Assembly: GCA_015711695.1 (NCBI GenBank)
Contig: JACVIW010000138.1
Span: 1-6,525 of the forward strand
Length of the DNA stretch: 6,525 nucleotides
Direction of reading: 5' to 3'
From: Candidatus Geohydrothermomicrobium daggyaiense
GTDB lineage: Bacteria; Actinomycetota; Geothermincolia; Fen-727; JACVIW01
The notes under the pieces were generated by a model. The model was not told the DNA's origin and made no database searches. It saw only the letters and a list, made by a program, of their open reading frames with translations. The stretch's first letter is position 1. Every line of letters starts with the position of its first letter. Made by a program: the position numbers and the translations under genes. Shown in pieces: positions 1-6,159 of this stretch.

Positions 1-1589
1 TTGCTGTGTCAGGGTTACATGTAGCGGGTTTTTCGTTCACGGTTCTTTTGATTCTTGTGCGGATCGGATTCGGAAGGAAGTCAAGTCACATTCTCGCTTC
101 CTTTGCGGGCGGAATAATTTTAGCTCTTTCTGGTTTCAAGCCTTCTGCGTGTCGAGCGTTCATTATGTGTGCGATTTGTTTTTTAGGTAGATCTTCAAAC
201 AGAACATATGAGCCTATAACGGGATTGAGTTTTGCTGGGATAATCATGACCGGTTTCAATACCTCTGTTCTGCTTGACCCCGGGTTCCAGCTGAGTTTTG
301 CCTCGACGATAGGTATTTCGGTTATGGCGAACAGCATAAGCCCGGATATGGAAACTTCAGGGCTGAAGAAACTAAGAAGACTTCTTTCGGTGACCTCTGC
401 GGCGCAGCTTGCTGTGATACCTCTTTTAGTTCTTTATGGAGAAAGCGTTTCTTTGGTTTCGGTAATCGCAAATCTTGCGGTTGTGCCTCTTGTCGGTCCC
501 CTTCTCTTATCTGGATGGTTGACGGTTTTTCTGTCGCTATTGAATCAGGGTGTTGGAAAGTTAGCCGCGCTGTTGCCTGTTTTAATTTCAAGAACGACGT
601 ATTACGTGGCGGTTCTTGCAAGCAAGCTACCTGCCGCTGAACCCGTCAGCGCCATTGGTATGACCGCGCTTTTTCTATATATAACCGGTCTTATTATCTT
701 CGTCCGAAAGAATACGAAAAGAGGCTACTTTTTCGTGGCATTTACGCTGGTTTTTACGTCTATTGCGGTGATTCTTTTACCGGGAATATTGCAGGGAGTA
801 ATACACGGGAGCGGTAGAATTATTTTCATGGATGTCGGGCAGGGTGACGCGGTACTCGTCGAAGATGGATCTGGAGCTTCTATCCTTATAGATGCTGGGC
901 CTGATGATGATAAGGCGATGAAGAAGCTATCGCGTTTAGGCGTGCGAAACCTTGAAGCACTTATCATTTCCCACCCGCACAGCGACCATATCGCAGGTAT
1001 CGGCAAAATATTGAGGAGTATTCCCGTGGGAGTGATAATAAAGCCTGGGATAAAGAGCCACCACTCAAATACGTTAAACATAGTGGAACAAACGATAAAG
1101 GAGAAGAATATACCTGTTATAAACCCATCAAGAGGGATGTTCTTAGTGATATCGGACAAATTATCTGTCGAGATTCTTCACCCTGTTAGAAACGAAATCA
1201 ACTCATGTGAGAATGTGAACGATTGTTCAATAGTTGCTTTGGTTAAGCTCGGGAATTTAAAGGTGCTTCTTCCGGGTGATATCGAAAAAGAGGCGCAAAT
1301 CTCACTGGTCCATGAGGGCATAGATCTTTCTTGTGCAGTATTGAAGATCCCCCACCAGGGTTCCCGTGATGCTTTTTGTACTGAATTTTTGCGCACTTGT
1401 AACGCAAGCGTGGCGGTGGTTTCAGTCGAAAAAGACAACAAGTACGGTCACCCTTCCAGCAAGTTCATAACCTACTTGAGGAAAAGTGGCGTTCGGGTTT
1501 ATCGAACGGATGAAGATGGTGATGTCACTCTCTTACCCTCTGATGGTAGAATCAAAGTGATTTCAAAAAAGCATAGCTTCAGGAAATAA
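1..1589 (+). CDS. comEC: ComEC/Rec2 competence channel protein, 5'-truncated
   Basis: Inner-membrane protein that carries single-stranded DNA into the cell during natural transformation. The gene is cut by the window edge: the frame is open from base 3 and the GTG at 6 is the internal valine of the conserved (A)VSGLHV motif, so it should not be taken as the start. Counting that valine as residue 1, residues 1-235 are the polytopic Competence domain, with LSGFKPSACRA (41-51), GFQLSF (93-98) and several hydrophobic segments. Residues 270-527 are the metallo-beta-lactamase-like domain, with FMDVGQGD (274-281), the metal-site motif HPHSDH (323-328), PGDIE (423-427) and YGHPS (480-484). The usual HHGS motif reads HQGS (450-453). 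The family is about 750-800 residues, so roughly 250 N-terminal residues, including the OB-like region, lie outside. holA follows after 18 bases, as in many Gram-positive genomes. Identity is secure; whether the host is transformable cannot be told. Confidence 0.95.
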   Translation, partial: AVSGLHVAGFSFTVLLILVRIGFGRKSSHILASFAGGIILALSGFKPSACRAFIMCAICFLGRSSNRTYEPITGLSFAGIIMTGFNTSVLLDPGFQLSFASTIGISVMANSISPDMETSGLKKLRRLLSVTSAAQLAVIPLLVLYGESVSLVSVIANLAVVPLVGPLLLSGWLTVFLSLLNQGVGKLAALLPVLISRTTYYVAVLASKLPAAEPVSAIGMTALFLYITGLIIFVRKNTKRGYFFVAFTLVFTSIAVILLPGILQGVIHGSGRIIFMDVGQGDAVLVEDGSGASILIDAGPDDDKAMKKLSRLGVRNLEALIISHPHSDHIAGIGKILRSIPVGVIIKPGIKSHHSNTLNIVEQTIKEKNIPVINPSRGMFLVISDKLSVEILHPVRNEINSCENVNDCSIVALVKLGNLKVLLPGDIEKEAQISLVHEGIDLSCAVLKIPHQGSRDAFCTEFLRTCNASVAVVSVEKDNKYGHPSSKFITYLRKSGVRVYRTDEDGDVTLLPSDGRIKVISKKHSFRK

Positions 1590-1607
1590 AAAGCGTATCC
1601 TTTTGAA

Positions 1608-2657
1608 ATGAGTAACAAAAAGCGGGGTAAGCACGTCAAAATCGAGGATTTGAAGCCAGTTTATTTTCTTTATGGCGATGAGGAATTTCTCATGGAGGAG
1701 TCTCTCGCAAGGCTGAAGGAAGCGTTTCGCTGCGCCGAAGATGGCGAACTCAGGTTAGATGAGTTTGACGCCCTTAAAGATGAAATTGACCTTATTATTG
1801 ATTCGGCTGAGACAGTGACTATGGGTGGGGGCAGAAGACTTATTATAGTGAGAAATGCGACGCTACTAAATGCGGCGAGTCAGAAAAAACTGATCCAGTA
1901 TATGAAATCTCCGAATAGTTCGACAGTTTTTGTAATAGTTGCCCATTTTCAGGAGCCGCGAGATCAGTATCCCGGTAAAACGCTGGCAAAAGTCGAGAGT
2001 TCACAAATTTTCAAAGTGGCGTCAGTCACATGTGAAATCGTCAAATTTTCTCTCAGAAAAGCGAGTGAGAAAATTCCCCTGGAAATCTGGGTTAACGAGC
2101 GTTTCCGTCAGAAAGGAAAGCAGATCAAGCGGCAGGCTATCGATTTGCTTATTGAAAGAGTCGGCGACAATATCCGCGAGCTTTCCTCGGCTATAGAAAG
2201 AATCTGCCTTTATGCCGGAGATGCCAATAAGATTGACGTTGAACTGATAGAGATGTTAACTGCTTCAACCGCGACTAAAGGGATATTTGAATTAGTAGAC
2301 GCAGTTGCAAGCAGAAGAAAAGGTCTAGCATTGAATGTACTCAACAAGATTATGGAGCAATCTGAAAACGCCGAAAGGATATTCAGCCTTCTACTCAGGC
2401 AGTTCAGGCTAATTTCCAAAGTTAAGACTCTCTCAAGAAAAATGAGTCCGCGGGATATAGGGGAAAGGCTCAAGATCCCGCCCTTCCTGGTCAGCAAATG
2501 CCTTGAGCAATCGCGAAAGTTTTCTGCCGACAGGTTGAGGTCGCTTTTCGAGGAATTCATGAAGACAAACGTGGAACTACATTCCGGAAGATATCTACCT
2601 GAAAAAGAGTATGAAACGTATGTGCTGGAGACACTTATTGCGAGAATCACTGACTAA
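1608..2657 (+). CDS. holA: DNA polymerase III subunit delta
   Basis: Delta subunit of the clamp loader, which opens the beta sliding clamp and loads it on primed DNA at the replication fork. The protein is 349 residues, close to the usual 320-350. The N-terminal domain opens with VYFLYGDEEFL (18-28), the family's degenerate nucleotide-fold signature, followed by a segment matching the 'sSTVFVIVA' strand near residues 98-107. The middle has GDNIRELSSAIERICLYAG, the typical helical lid motif, and the C-terminal collar region includes the RQFRLISKVK stretch. The ATG is the only plausible start: an in-frame TAA (the comEC stop) lies 18 bases upstream and there is no other start codon between. No good Shine-Dalgarno sequence sits before it; the nearest AGGA is about 25 bases away. 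Translation may therefore depend on coupling to comEC. The end overlaps the convergent rpsT by 4 bases. Confidence 0.93.
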   Translation: MSNKKRGKHVKIEDLKPVYFLYGDEEFLMEESLARLKEAFRCAEDGELRLDEFDALKDEIDLIIDSAETVTMGGGRRLIIVRNATLLNAASQKKLIQYMKSPNSSTVFVIVAHFQEPRDQYPGKTLAKVESSQIFKVASVTCEIVKFSLRKASEKIPLEIWVNERFRQKGKQIKRQAIDLLIERVGDNIRELSSAIERICLYAGDANKIDVELIEMLTASTATKGIFELVDAVASRRKGLALNVLNKIMEQSENAERIFSLLLRQFRLISKVKTLSRKMSPRDIGERLKIPPFLVSKCLEQSRKFSADRLRSLFEEFMKTNVELHSGRYLPEKEYETYVLETLIARITD

Positions 2658-2941
2658 GCGCTCATTTTTTCGGCGCTTTCGCCCATCTTGTTAAGCGCTT
2701 TGGCCATATGCGATTTTTTATTGGCTGCTTTGTTTTTGTGAATTACCCCTTTAGTAGCGGCTTTGTCAAGGGCTTTCGCGGCAACACGATACGCCTGTAT
2801 CGCCGCTTCCTTATCTCCTGATTCCAGAGCGACACGAAATTTTTTGATCTCTGTTTTGAGTCTGGATTTGATAGCGCGATTTCGCATCCGTTGCTGTTGC
2901 GCTTTCCTCATTCTTTTTATCTGTTGTTTGATGTTAGGCAT
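2654..2941 (-). CDS. rpsT: 30S ribosomal protein S20
   Basis: Primary 16S rRNA-binding protein of the small ribosomal subunit, placed at the bottom of the body. The 95-residue product is very basic and helical, beginning MPNIKQQIKRMRKAQQQ and containing the family signature around KGVIHKNKAANKKSHMAKALN near residues 65-85. It is a little longer than the 87-residue Escherichia coli protein, through a C-terminal tail ending GESAEKMSA. The ATG (complement of 2939-2941) is preceded by a strong Shine-Dalgarno sequence with 7-base spacing and by a recognisable promoter. The gene opposes its neighbours, converging on holA and diverging from lepA; this same arrangement is known from mycobacteria for holA and rpsT. 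Its TAG stop (complement of 2654-2656) overlaps the holA TAA. No intrinsic terminator is visible beyond the stop. Confidence 0.95.
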   Translation of the reverse strand: MPNIKQQIKRMRKAQQQRMRNRAIKSRLKTEIKKFRVALESGDKEAAIQAYRVAAKALDKAATKGVIHKNKAANKKSHMAKALNKMGESAEKMSA

Positions 2942-2948
2942 AATGATA

Positions 2949-2956
2949 CCTTCCTC
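2949..2956 (-). promoter_or_regulatory. Ribosome binding site of rpsT
   Basis: On the minus strand this reads GAGGAAGG, a strong match to the anti-Shine-Dalgarno end of 16S rRNA, with seven bases before the ATG. It fixes the rpsT start and suggests efficient translation, as expected for a ribosomal protein. Confidence 0.8.
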
Positions 2957-2971
2957 ATGAATTTCTGAAGG

Positions 2972-3000
2972 ATTGTAGCATAATGCCTTTTTCTTGTCGA
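2972..3000 (-). promoter_or_regulatory. Probable rpsT promoter
   Basis: Reading the minus strand, a -35 hexamer TCGACA (3000-2995, five of six to TTGACA) is separated by exactly 17 bases from a -10 hexamer TACAAT (2977-2972, five of six to TATAAT). The -10 is preceded by TGC, giving an extended -10. Transcription would start near 2965 and leave a leader of about 24 bases holding only the ribosome binding site. This is the best housekeeping sigma promoter I found in the window. It is sequence inference only. Confidence 0.65.
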
Positions 3001-3033
3001 CAGTACGGAAAATCCATCGACTGACAGAAAAAG
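2987..3033. repeat. Imperfect inverted repeat in the rpsT-lepA divergent region
   Basis: The left arm CTTTTTCT-T-GTC (2987-2998) and right arm GACAGAAAAAG (3023-3033) are complementary over 11 pairs with a single bulged T. The loop is 24 bases. The left arm covers the -35 hexamer of the rpsT promoter. A competing inner pairing exists between GTCGA (2996-3000) and TCGAC (3017-3021), and TGTCGACA at 2995-3002 is an 8-base palindrome. Neither strand has a T tract straight after the dyad, so it is not an obvious terminator. It might be an operator or chance in an AT-rich spacer. Confidence 0.4.
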
Positions 3034-3125
3034 AACTTGTATCTGAGTTATTGCTTTATGACATCCTAATTTGTATTTTTTGTAAGACAGGGGTTATGTT
3101 CTAAGTATGTTTTGATAAATCTATT

Positions 3126-3135
3126 GGGAAGTGAT
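3126..3135 (+). promoter_or_regulatory. Shine-Dalgarno-like sequence of lepA
   Basis: The sequence GGGAAGTGAT contains GGAAGTGAT, matching the ideal GGAGGTGAT in eight of nine positions. Its core GGAAG ends at 3131, only three bases before the TTG at 3135 but nine bases before an in-frame CTG at 3141. This makes the exact lepA start uncertain while supporting a start in this small interval. Confidence 0.55.
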
Positions 3136-4943
3136 TGACACTGAGAATCCAGCACATAAGGAATTTTTGCATAATCGCCCATATAGACCATGGGAAATCC
3201 ACCCTTGCGGATAGATTCCTTGAAATTACTGGAGCAGTGGAGCCGGATAAGATTAAGCCCCAATATCTCGATTTAATGGATCTGGAGAGGGAAAAGGGGA
3301 TTACTATCAAGGCTCAGGCTGTGAGAATGTTTTACTCTTTTAAAGGAATCCATTACGAACTGAATCTTATCGACACGCCAGGTCACGTGGACTTCTCATA
3401 TGAGGTATCCAGGAGTCTCGCTGCATGCGAGGGAGCGATTCTCCTTGTTGACGCATCCCAGGGCGTGGAGGCTCAGACGATTGGTAATCTCAATCTTGCC
3501 AGGGAGAACAATCTCGTCATCATTCCGGTAATCAACAAGATTGATCTTCCGACTGCAAGACCGGAAGAAGTGCGCGACGAAATAGTAGAGATATTAGATG
3601 TTGAGCCAAATGATATCCTGTACTGTTCAGCGAAGACAGGAGAAGGGGTAAAGAAGTTACTAGATGCGGTGATCCAAAGGGTTCCGCCCCCGGAAGCCAA
3701 TCTTGGCGACCCACTGAAAGCGCTTGTCTTCGATTCGACTTATGACCCATATAGAGGCGTTGTTGCGTTCGTCAGAGTTGTGACTGGCGAAATAAAGGAA
3801 GGTGAAGAAATACTGATGATGGCTGAGGGGACAGCCTGTTGCGCCGAATCTCTCGGCTTCTTCACACCTCAGATGAAACCTTCCAGATCCCTTGGGCCGG
3901 GTGAGGTAGGTTTTGTTGCTACGGGAATCAAGGATGTATCCAAAATACCTGTTGGGGATACGCTGACTCATGTTAAAAGGAGCGCAGAATTCCCGCTTCC
4001 CGGTTATAAAAAACCCAAGCCCGTCGTTTTCGCCGGGTTTTATCCGGTTGATAACAGGGATTACGAACAGTTGAAAGACGCGCTTGCGAAATTGCAACTT
4101 AACGATTCCTCGTTTGTCTTTGAGCCCGAGAAGTCCCAGGCACTTGGATTCGGTTTCAGATGTGGTTTTCTAGGCGTATTGCATATGGAAATAGTAAGGG
4201 AAAGGCTGGAAAGGGAATATGACCTTGAAATAATAATCACAGCGCCGAACGTAATTTATAAAGCAGTCGATAAAGCAGGAAACGCAATTGACGTTAAAAA
4301 TCCCAGTGAGATGCCGCCCTCAAATAAAATTTTGAAGATTGAGGAACCTTACGCTTCAGTTCTAATAATTACCCCGGGTGAGATGGTGGGGCCCGTGATG
4401 GAACTTTGTAGCCAGAAACGTGCTGTCTTCAAAAATATGGAGTATATTTCTGCCAACAGGGTCGAACTATCATTCGACATGCCGCTTTCAGAGATGGTCG
4501 CTAACTTTTATGATCAGTTAAAAAGCCGGTCGAGAGGATACGCTTCTATGGATTACGAGATTATAGGATTCAGAGAAAGCCATCTTGTTAAACTCGAGAT
4601 TCTTGTGCATGGTGAGGTAATTGATGCTTTTTCATCTATAGTCCCGAAGGAACTTGCTCAGTCAAGAGGGCGCGAACTTGTCAAAAAGCTCAAAAGATAC
4701 ATTCCAAGACAACTTTTTGAGGTCGCGTTGCAGGCTTCGGTAGGCGGCAAAATCATCGCTCGAGAAAATATACCGGCGCGGAAAAAGGACGTGACCGCGA
4801 AGTGCTATGGCGGTGATATAACCAGGAAGAGAAAACTCTGGGAAAAGCAGAAAGCGGGGAAAAAAAGGATGAAGATGGTTGGGAGAGTTGAGGTTCCCCA
4901 AGAGGCTTTTATCGCTGTTATCTCGGGAGAGAGCCAGGAGTAA
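3135..4943 (+). CDS. lepA: Elongation factor 4 (ribosomal GTPase LepA)
   Basis: GTPase that acts on the ribosome, with proposed roles in back-translocation under ionic stress and in 30S assembly. All five G motifs are intact: AHIDHGKS (15-22), the switch I region with EREKGITIK (51-59), DTPGH (80-84), NKID (134-137) and SAKTG (165-169). EF-G-like domains follow. The LepA-specific C-terminal domain is present to the end, with KELAQSRGRELVKKLKRY beginning near 505, CYGGD (557-561) and the basic KAGKKRMK (573-580). The length of 602 residues is normal. The start is taken as TTG because an in-frame TGA occupies the three bases directly before it; CTG at 3141 is an alternative that would shorten the protein by two residues. 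The hemW gene that often follows lepA is absent, and hrcA comes next after 161 bases. Confidence 0.96.
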   Translation: MTLRIQHIRNFCIIAHIDHGKSTLADRFLEITGAVEPDKIKPQYLDLMDLEREKGITIKAQAVRMFYSFKGIHYELNLIDTPGHVDFSYEVSRSLAACEGAILLVDASQGVEAQTIGNLNLARENNLVIIPVINKIDLPTARPEEVRDEIVEILDVEPNDILYCSAKTGEGVKKLLDAVIQRVPPPEANLGDPLKALVFDSTYDPYRGVVAFVRVVTGEIKEGEEILMMAEGTACCAESLGFFTPQMKPSRSLGPGEVGFVATGIKDVSKIPVGDTLTHVKRSAEFPLPGYKKPKPVVFAGFYPVDNRDYEQLKDALAKLQLNDSSFVFEPEKSQALGFGFRCGFLGVLHMEIVRERLEREYDLEIIITAPNVIYKAVDKAGNAIDVKNPSEMPPSNKILKIEEPYASVLIITPGEMVGPVMELCSQKRAVFKNMEYISANRVELSFDMPLSEMVANFYDQLKSRSRGYASMDYEIIGFRESHLVKLEILVHGEVIDAFSSIVPKELAQSRGRELVKKLKRYIPRQLFEVALQASVGGKIIARENIPARKKDVTAKCYGGDITRKRKLWEKQKAGKKRMKMVGRVEVPQEAFIAVISGESQE

Positions 4944-4958
4944 TTTCAAATTTCGTTT

Positions 4959-5010
4959 TATACTCAAAGGATTATGTGTATTAGCACTCCTCTTCATGGA
5001 GTGCTAAAAT
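4959..5010 (+). promoter_or_regulatory. Possible hrcA promoter elements around CIRCE
   Basis: Two candidates can be seen. TATACT (4959-4964) is five of six to a -10 box and would start transcription just before CIRCE, the usual place for this operator, but its -35 region (about 4936-4941, at the lepA end) is poor. Alternatively TTAGCA (4981-4986) and TAAAAT (5005-5010), spaced by 18 bases, would embed the promoter in CIRCE itself. I cannot choose between them from sequence alone. Confidence 0.35.
4981..5007 (+). promoter_or_regulatory. CIRCE heat-shock operator
   Basis: Perfect consensus inverted repeat TTAGCACTC (4981-4989), nine-base spacer (4990-4998), GAGTGCTAA (4999-5007). CIRCE is the binding site of the HrcA repressor and is typically found before hrcA, dnaK or groE operons. 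Here it lies 97 bases before the hrcA start and 37 bases after the lepA stop, so it should control hrcA and dnaJ as an autoregulated heat-shock unit. Both half-sites match the consensus exactly with the standard spacer, so confidence is very high. Confidence 0.97.
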
Positions 5011-5045
5011 TCTTAGTGTAACCACAAGGATGATAAAAGAGGTGT

Positions 5046-5077
5046 TTGGATTAGAATAACAATGAATAAAAATCCAA
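5046..5077 (+). repeat. Small inverted repeat in the hrcA leader
   Basis: TTGGATT (5046-5052) and AATCCAA (5071-5077) are perfectly complementary, and could be extended by two G-U pairs outside. The loop is 18 bases and AT-rich. The stem ends 13 bases before the GGAGG of hrcA, so in mRNA it could influence ribosome access, but a 7-pair stem with this loop is weak and may be chance. Confidence 0.3.
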
Positions 5078-5090
5078 GTTAGCAACATAT

Positions 5091-5096
5091 GGAGGG
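5091..5096 (+). promoter_or_regulatory. Ribosome binding site of hrcA
   Basis: GGAGGG with its GGAGG core nine bases before the ATG at 5105. It supports that start over the nearby ATG at 5089, which is in another frame. Confidence 0.8.
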
Positions 5097-5104
5097 CATA
5101 GGTT

Positions 5105-6145
5105 ATGAATCTTCCTGAGCTCGACAGGCGAAAGCAGCAAATACTCAAGGCAATCGTTCAGCGCTATATCCTGTCGGGAAAACCGGTTAGCTCTAAGCTG
5201 ATAGCCGAGACATGTGAGCTGGGGATCAGCCCGGCAACGATACGCAATGAGATGGCGTCTCTTGAAAAGATGGGATACATAATTCAACCCCATACTTCCG
5301 CCGGTAGGGTACCGACTGACCTTGCTTATCGCTACTATGTGGATATGCTAACCGAATACCCCAGCCTTACGGCTGATGACTCGGAAGCTGTTGAAAAAAT
5401 TTTTGCTGAGCGATCGCGTGAACTGGAGGCTCTCTTAAGGGATGTGTCGCTTCTTCTTTCGAACATAACAAGAAGCGCGGCAATGGTGTTTGCTCCGTTC
5501 CCCCCGGCGGATACAGTGCGGAGCGTCGATATGATAAGGATAAATGGTCAAAAAGTGGTTGTAATTGTCATCACGACCAAAGGTGAAGTTTGCAAAAGGC
5601 TAATTATTACGAATCACAAAATCAGGTCGGATGTCATAGAAAAAGTACAGCGATATTTAAACGATATGTTAAGAGGAAAAAACGCTAGTGAGATTGATCC
5701 TGAAGCTATTATTAGAGGCGCGGGCGTTGGCAAGGCCGGAAAGGAGCTTCTAGAGAAATCGCTTAAGGCTATCCAGGAGTATATGAACACTATCGAGGAG
5801 CATGTTTTTATAGGTGGAACGGCTAATATTGTCAGGGAAATGGAAAAGACTGGCGCTGTATGGGTTCAGATGTTGCTTGAGGCGCTGGAAAAGCAGTACG
5901 TCATACTTGACCTTTTAAAAGAAATAATAAAAGAGAAAAGGCTTATGGTCAGGATAGGGGAAGAAAACCCAATAGATGAACTTCGGAAGTTTGCTTTTAT
6001 CGGAACCAGTTATCCGGTTGCTCCGGGAATAATAGGCTCTCTTGGCGTGGTTGGTCCAAAATACATGGACTATGCACGCGCTATTGGCGCAGTAGATTAC
6101 CTTGCTAAGACCCTCGGGAGAAAGCTCATGAGTCCCAGGGGTTGA
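5105..6145 (+). CDS. hrcA: Heat-inducible transcription repressor HrcA
   Basis: Repressor of class I heat-shock genes that binds CIRCE as a dimer and, in studied bacteria, needs the GroE chaperonin to stay active. The 346-residue product has the normal family length. The N-terminal winged-helix domain (about 1-80) includes the recognition region GISPATIRNEMASLEKMGYI (40-59) and the wing QPHTSAGRVPTD (61-72), followed by YRYYVD (75-80). The GAF-like dimerisation part contains VFIGGTANI (234-242) and the closing IGEEN (284-288) and GSLGVVGPKYMDYARAI (311-327). The last motif usually reads GPTRMDY, so the T-R pair is replaced by K-Y here. A perfect CIRCE in its own upstream region predicts autorepression. 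dnaJ follows after 14 bases, most likely in the same transcript, without grpE or dnaK between. Confidence 0.96.
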   Translation: MNLPELDRRKQQILKAIVQRYILSGKPVSSKLIAETCELGISPATIRNEMASLEKMGYIIQPHTSAGRVPTDLAYRYYVDMLTEYPSLTADDSEAVEKIFAERSRELEALLRDVSLLLSNITRSAAMVFAPFPPADTVRSVDMIRINGQKVVVIVITTKGEVCKRLIITNHKIRSDVIEKVQRYLNDMLRGKNASEIDPEAIIRGAGVGKAGKELLEKSLKAIQEYMNTIEEHVFIGGTANIVREMEKTGAVWVQMLLEALEKQYVILDLLKEIIKEKRLMVRIGEENPIDELRKFAFIGTSYPVAPGIIGSLGVVGPKYMDYARAIGAVDYLAKTLGRKLMSPRG

Positions 6146-6159
6146 CGGGGGTATCAGGC

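Noticed and set aside
725..1441. Reverse-strand open frames within comEC, and similar ones inside lepA and hrcA
   Set aside because: They lie opposite clearly conserved protein-coding sequence, their translations resemble no known family, and they lack convincing ribosome binding sites.
2656..2700. AAGCGC / GCGCTT / AAGCGCTT repeats near the holA-rpsT junction that can form two alternative hairpins
   Set aside because: The stems are only 6 pairs, they lie in rpsT codons for Ser-Ala and Ala-Leu, and neither strand has a T tract directly after a stem. The TTTTTT at 2665-2670 falls in the loop. This does not support a bidirectional terminator.
3021..3053. CTGACA (3021-3026) as a forward -35 box for lepA
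   Set aside because: The hexamer is a good match, but no acceptable -10 lies 15-19 bases downstream.
3051..3079. Possible lepA promoter TTGCTT, 17 bases, TATTTT
   Set aside because: Only three of six -35 and four of six -10 positions match in an AT-rich spacer where such matches are expected by chance. lepA presumably has a promoter in this region, but I cannot assign it.
5030..5059. Nine-codon open frame in the hrcA leader (ATG at 5030, TAA at 5057) that could be a leader peptide
   Set aside because: The only Shine-Dalgarno-like bases (AAGG) touch the ATG with no spacing, and the peptide has no run of regulatory codons.
5062..5082. Six-codon open frame starting with ATG at 5062
   Set aside because: Far too short, in the loop and arm of the leader repeat, and the AGAGGTG upstream is about 18 bases away.
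6142..6159. TTG start for dnaJ overlapping the hrcA TGA stop
   Set aside because: It would add six residues not typical of DnaJ, and the AGGGG before it touches the TTG with no spacing. GTG at 6160 fits better.
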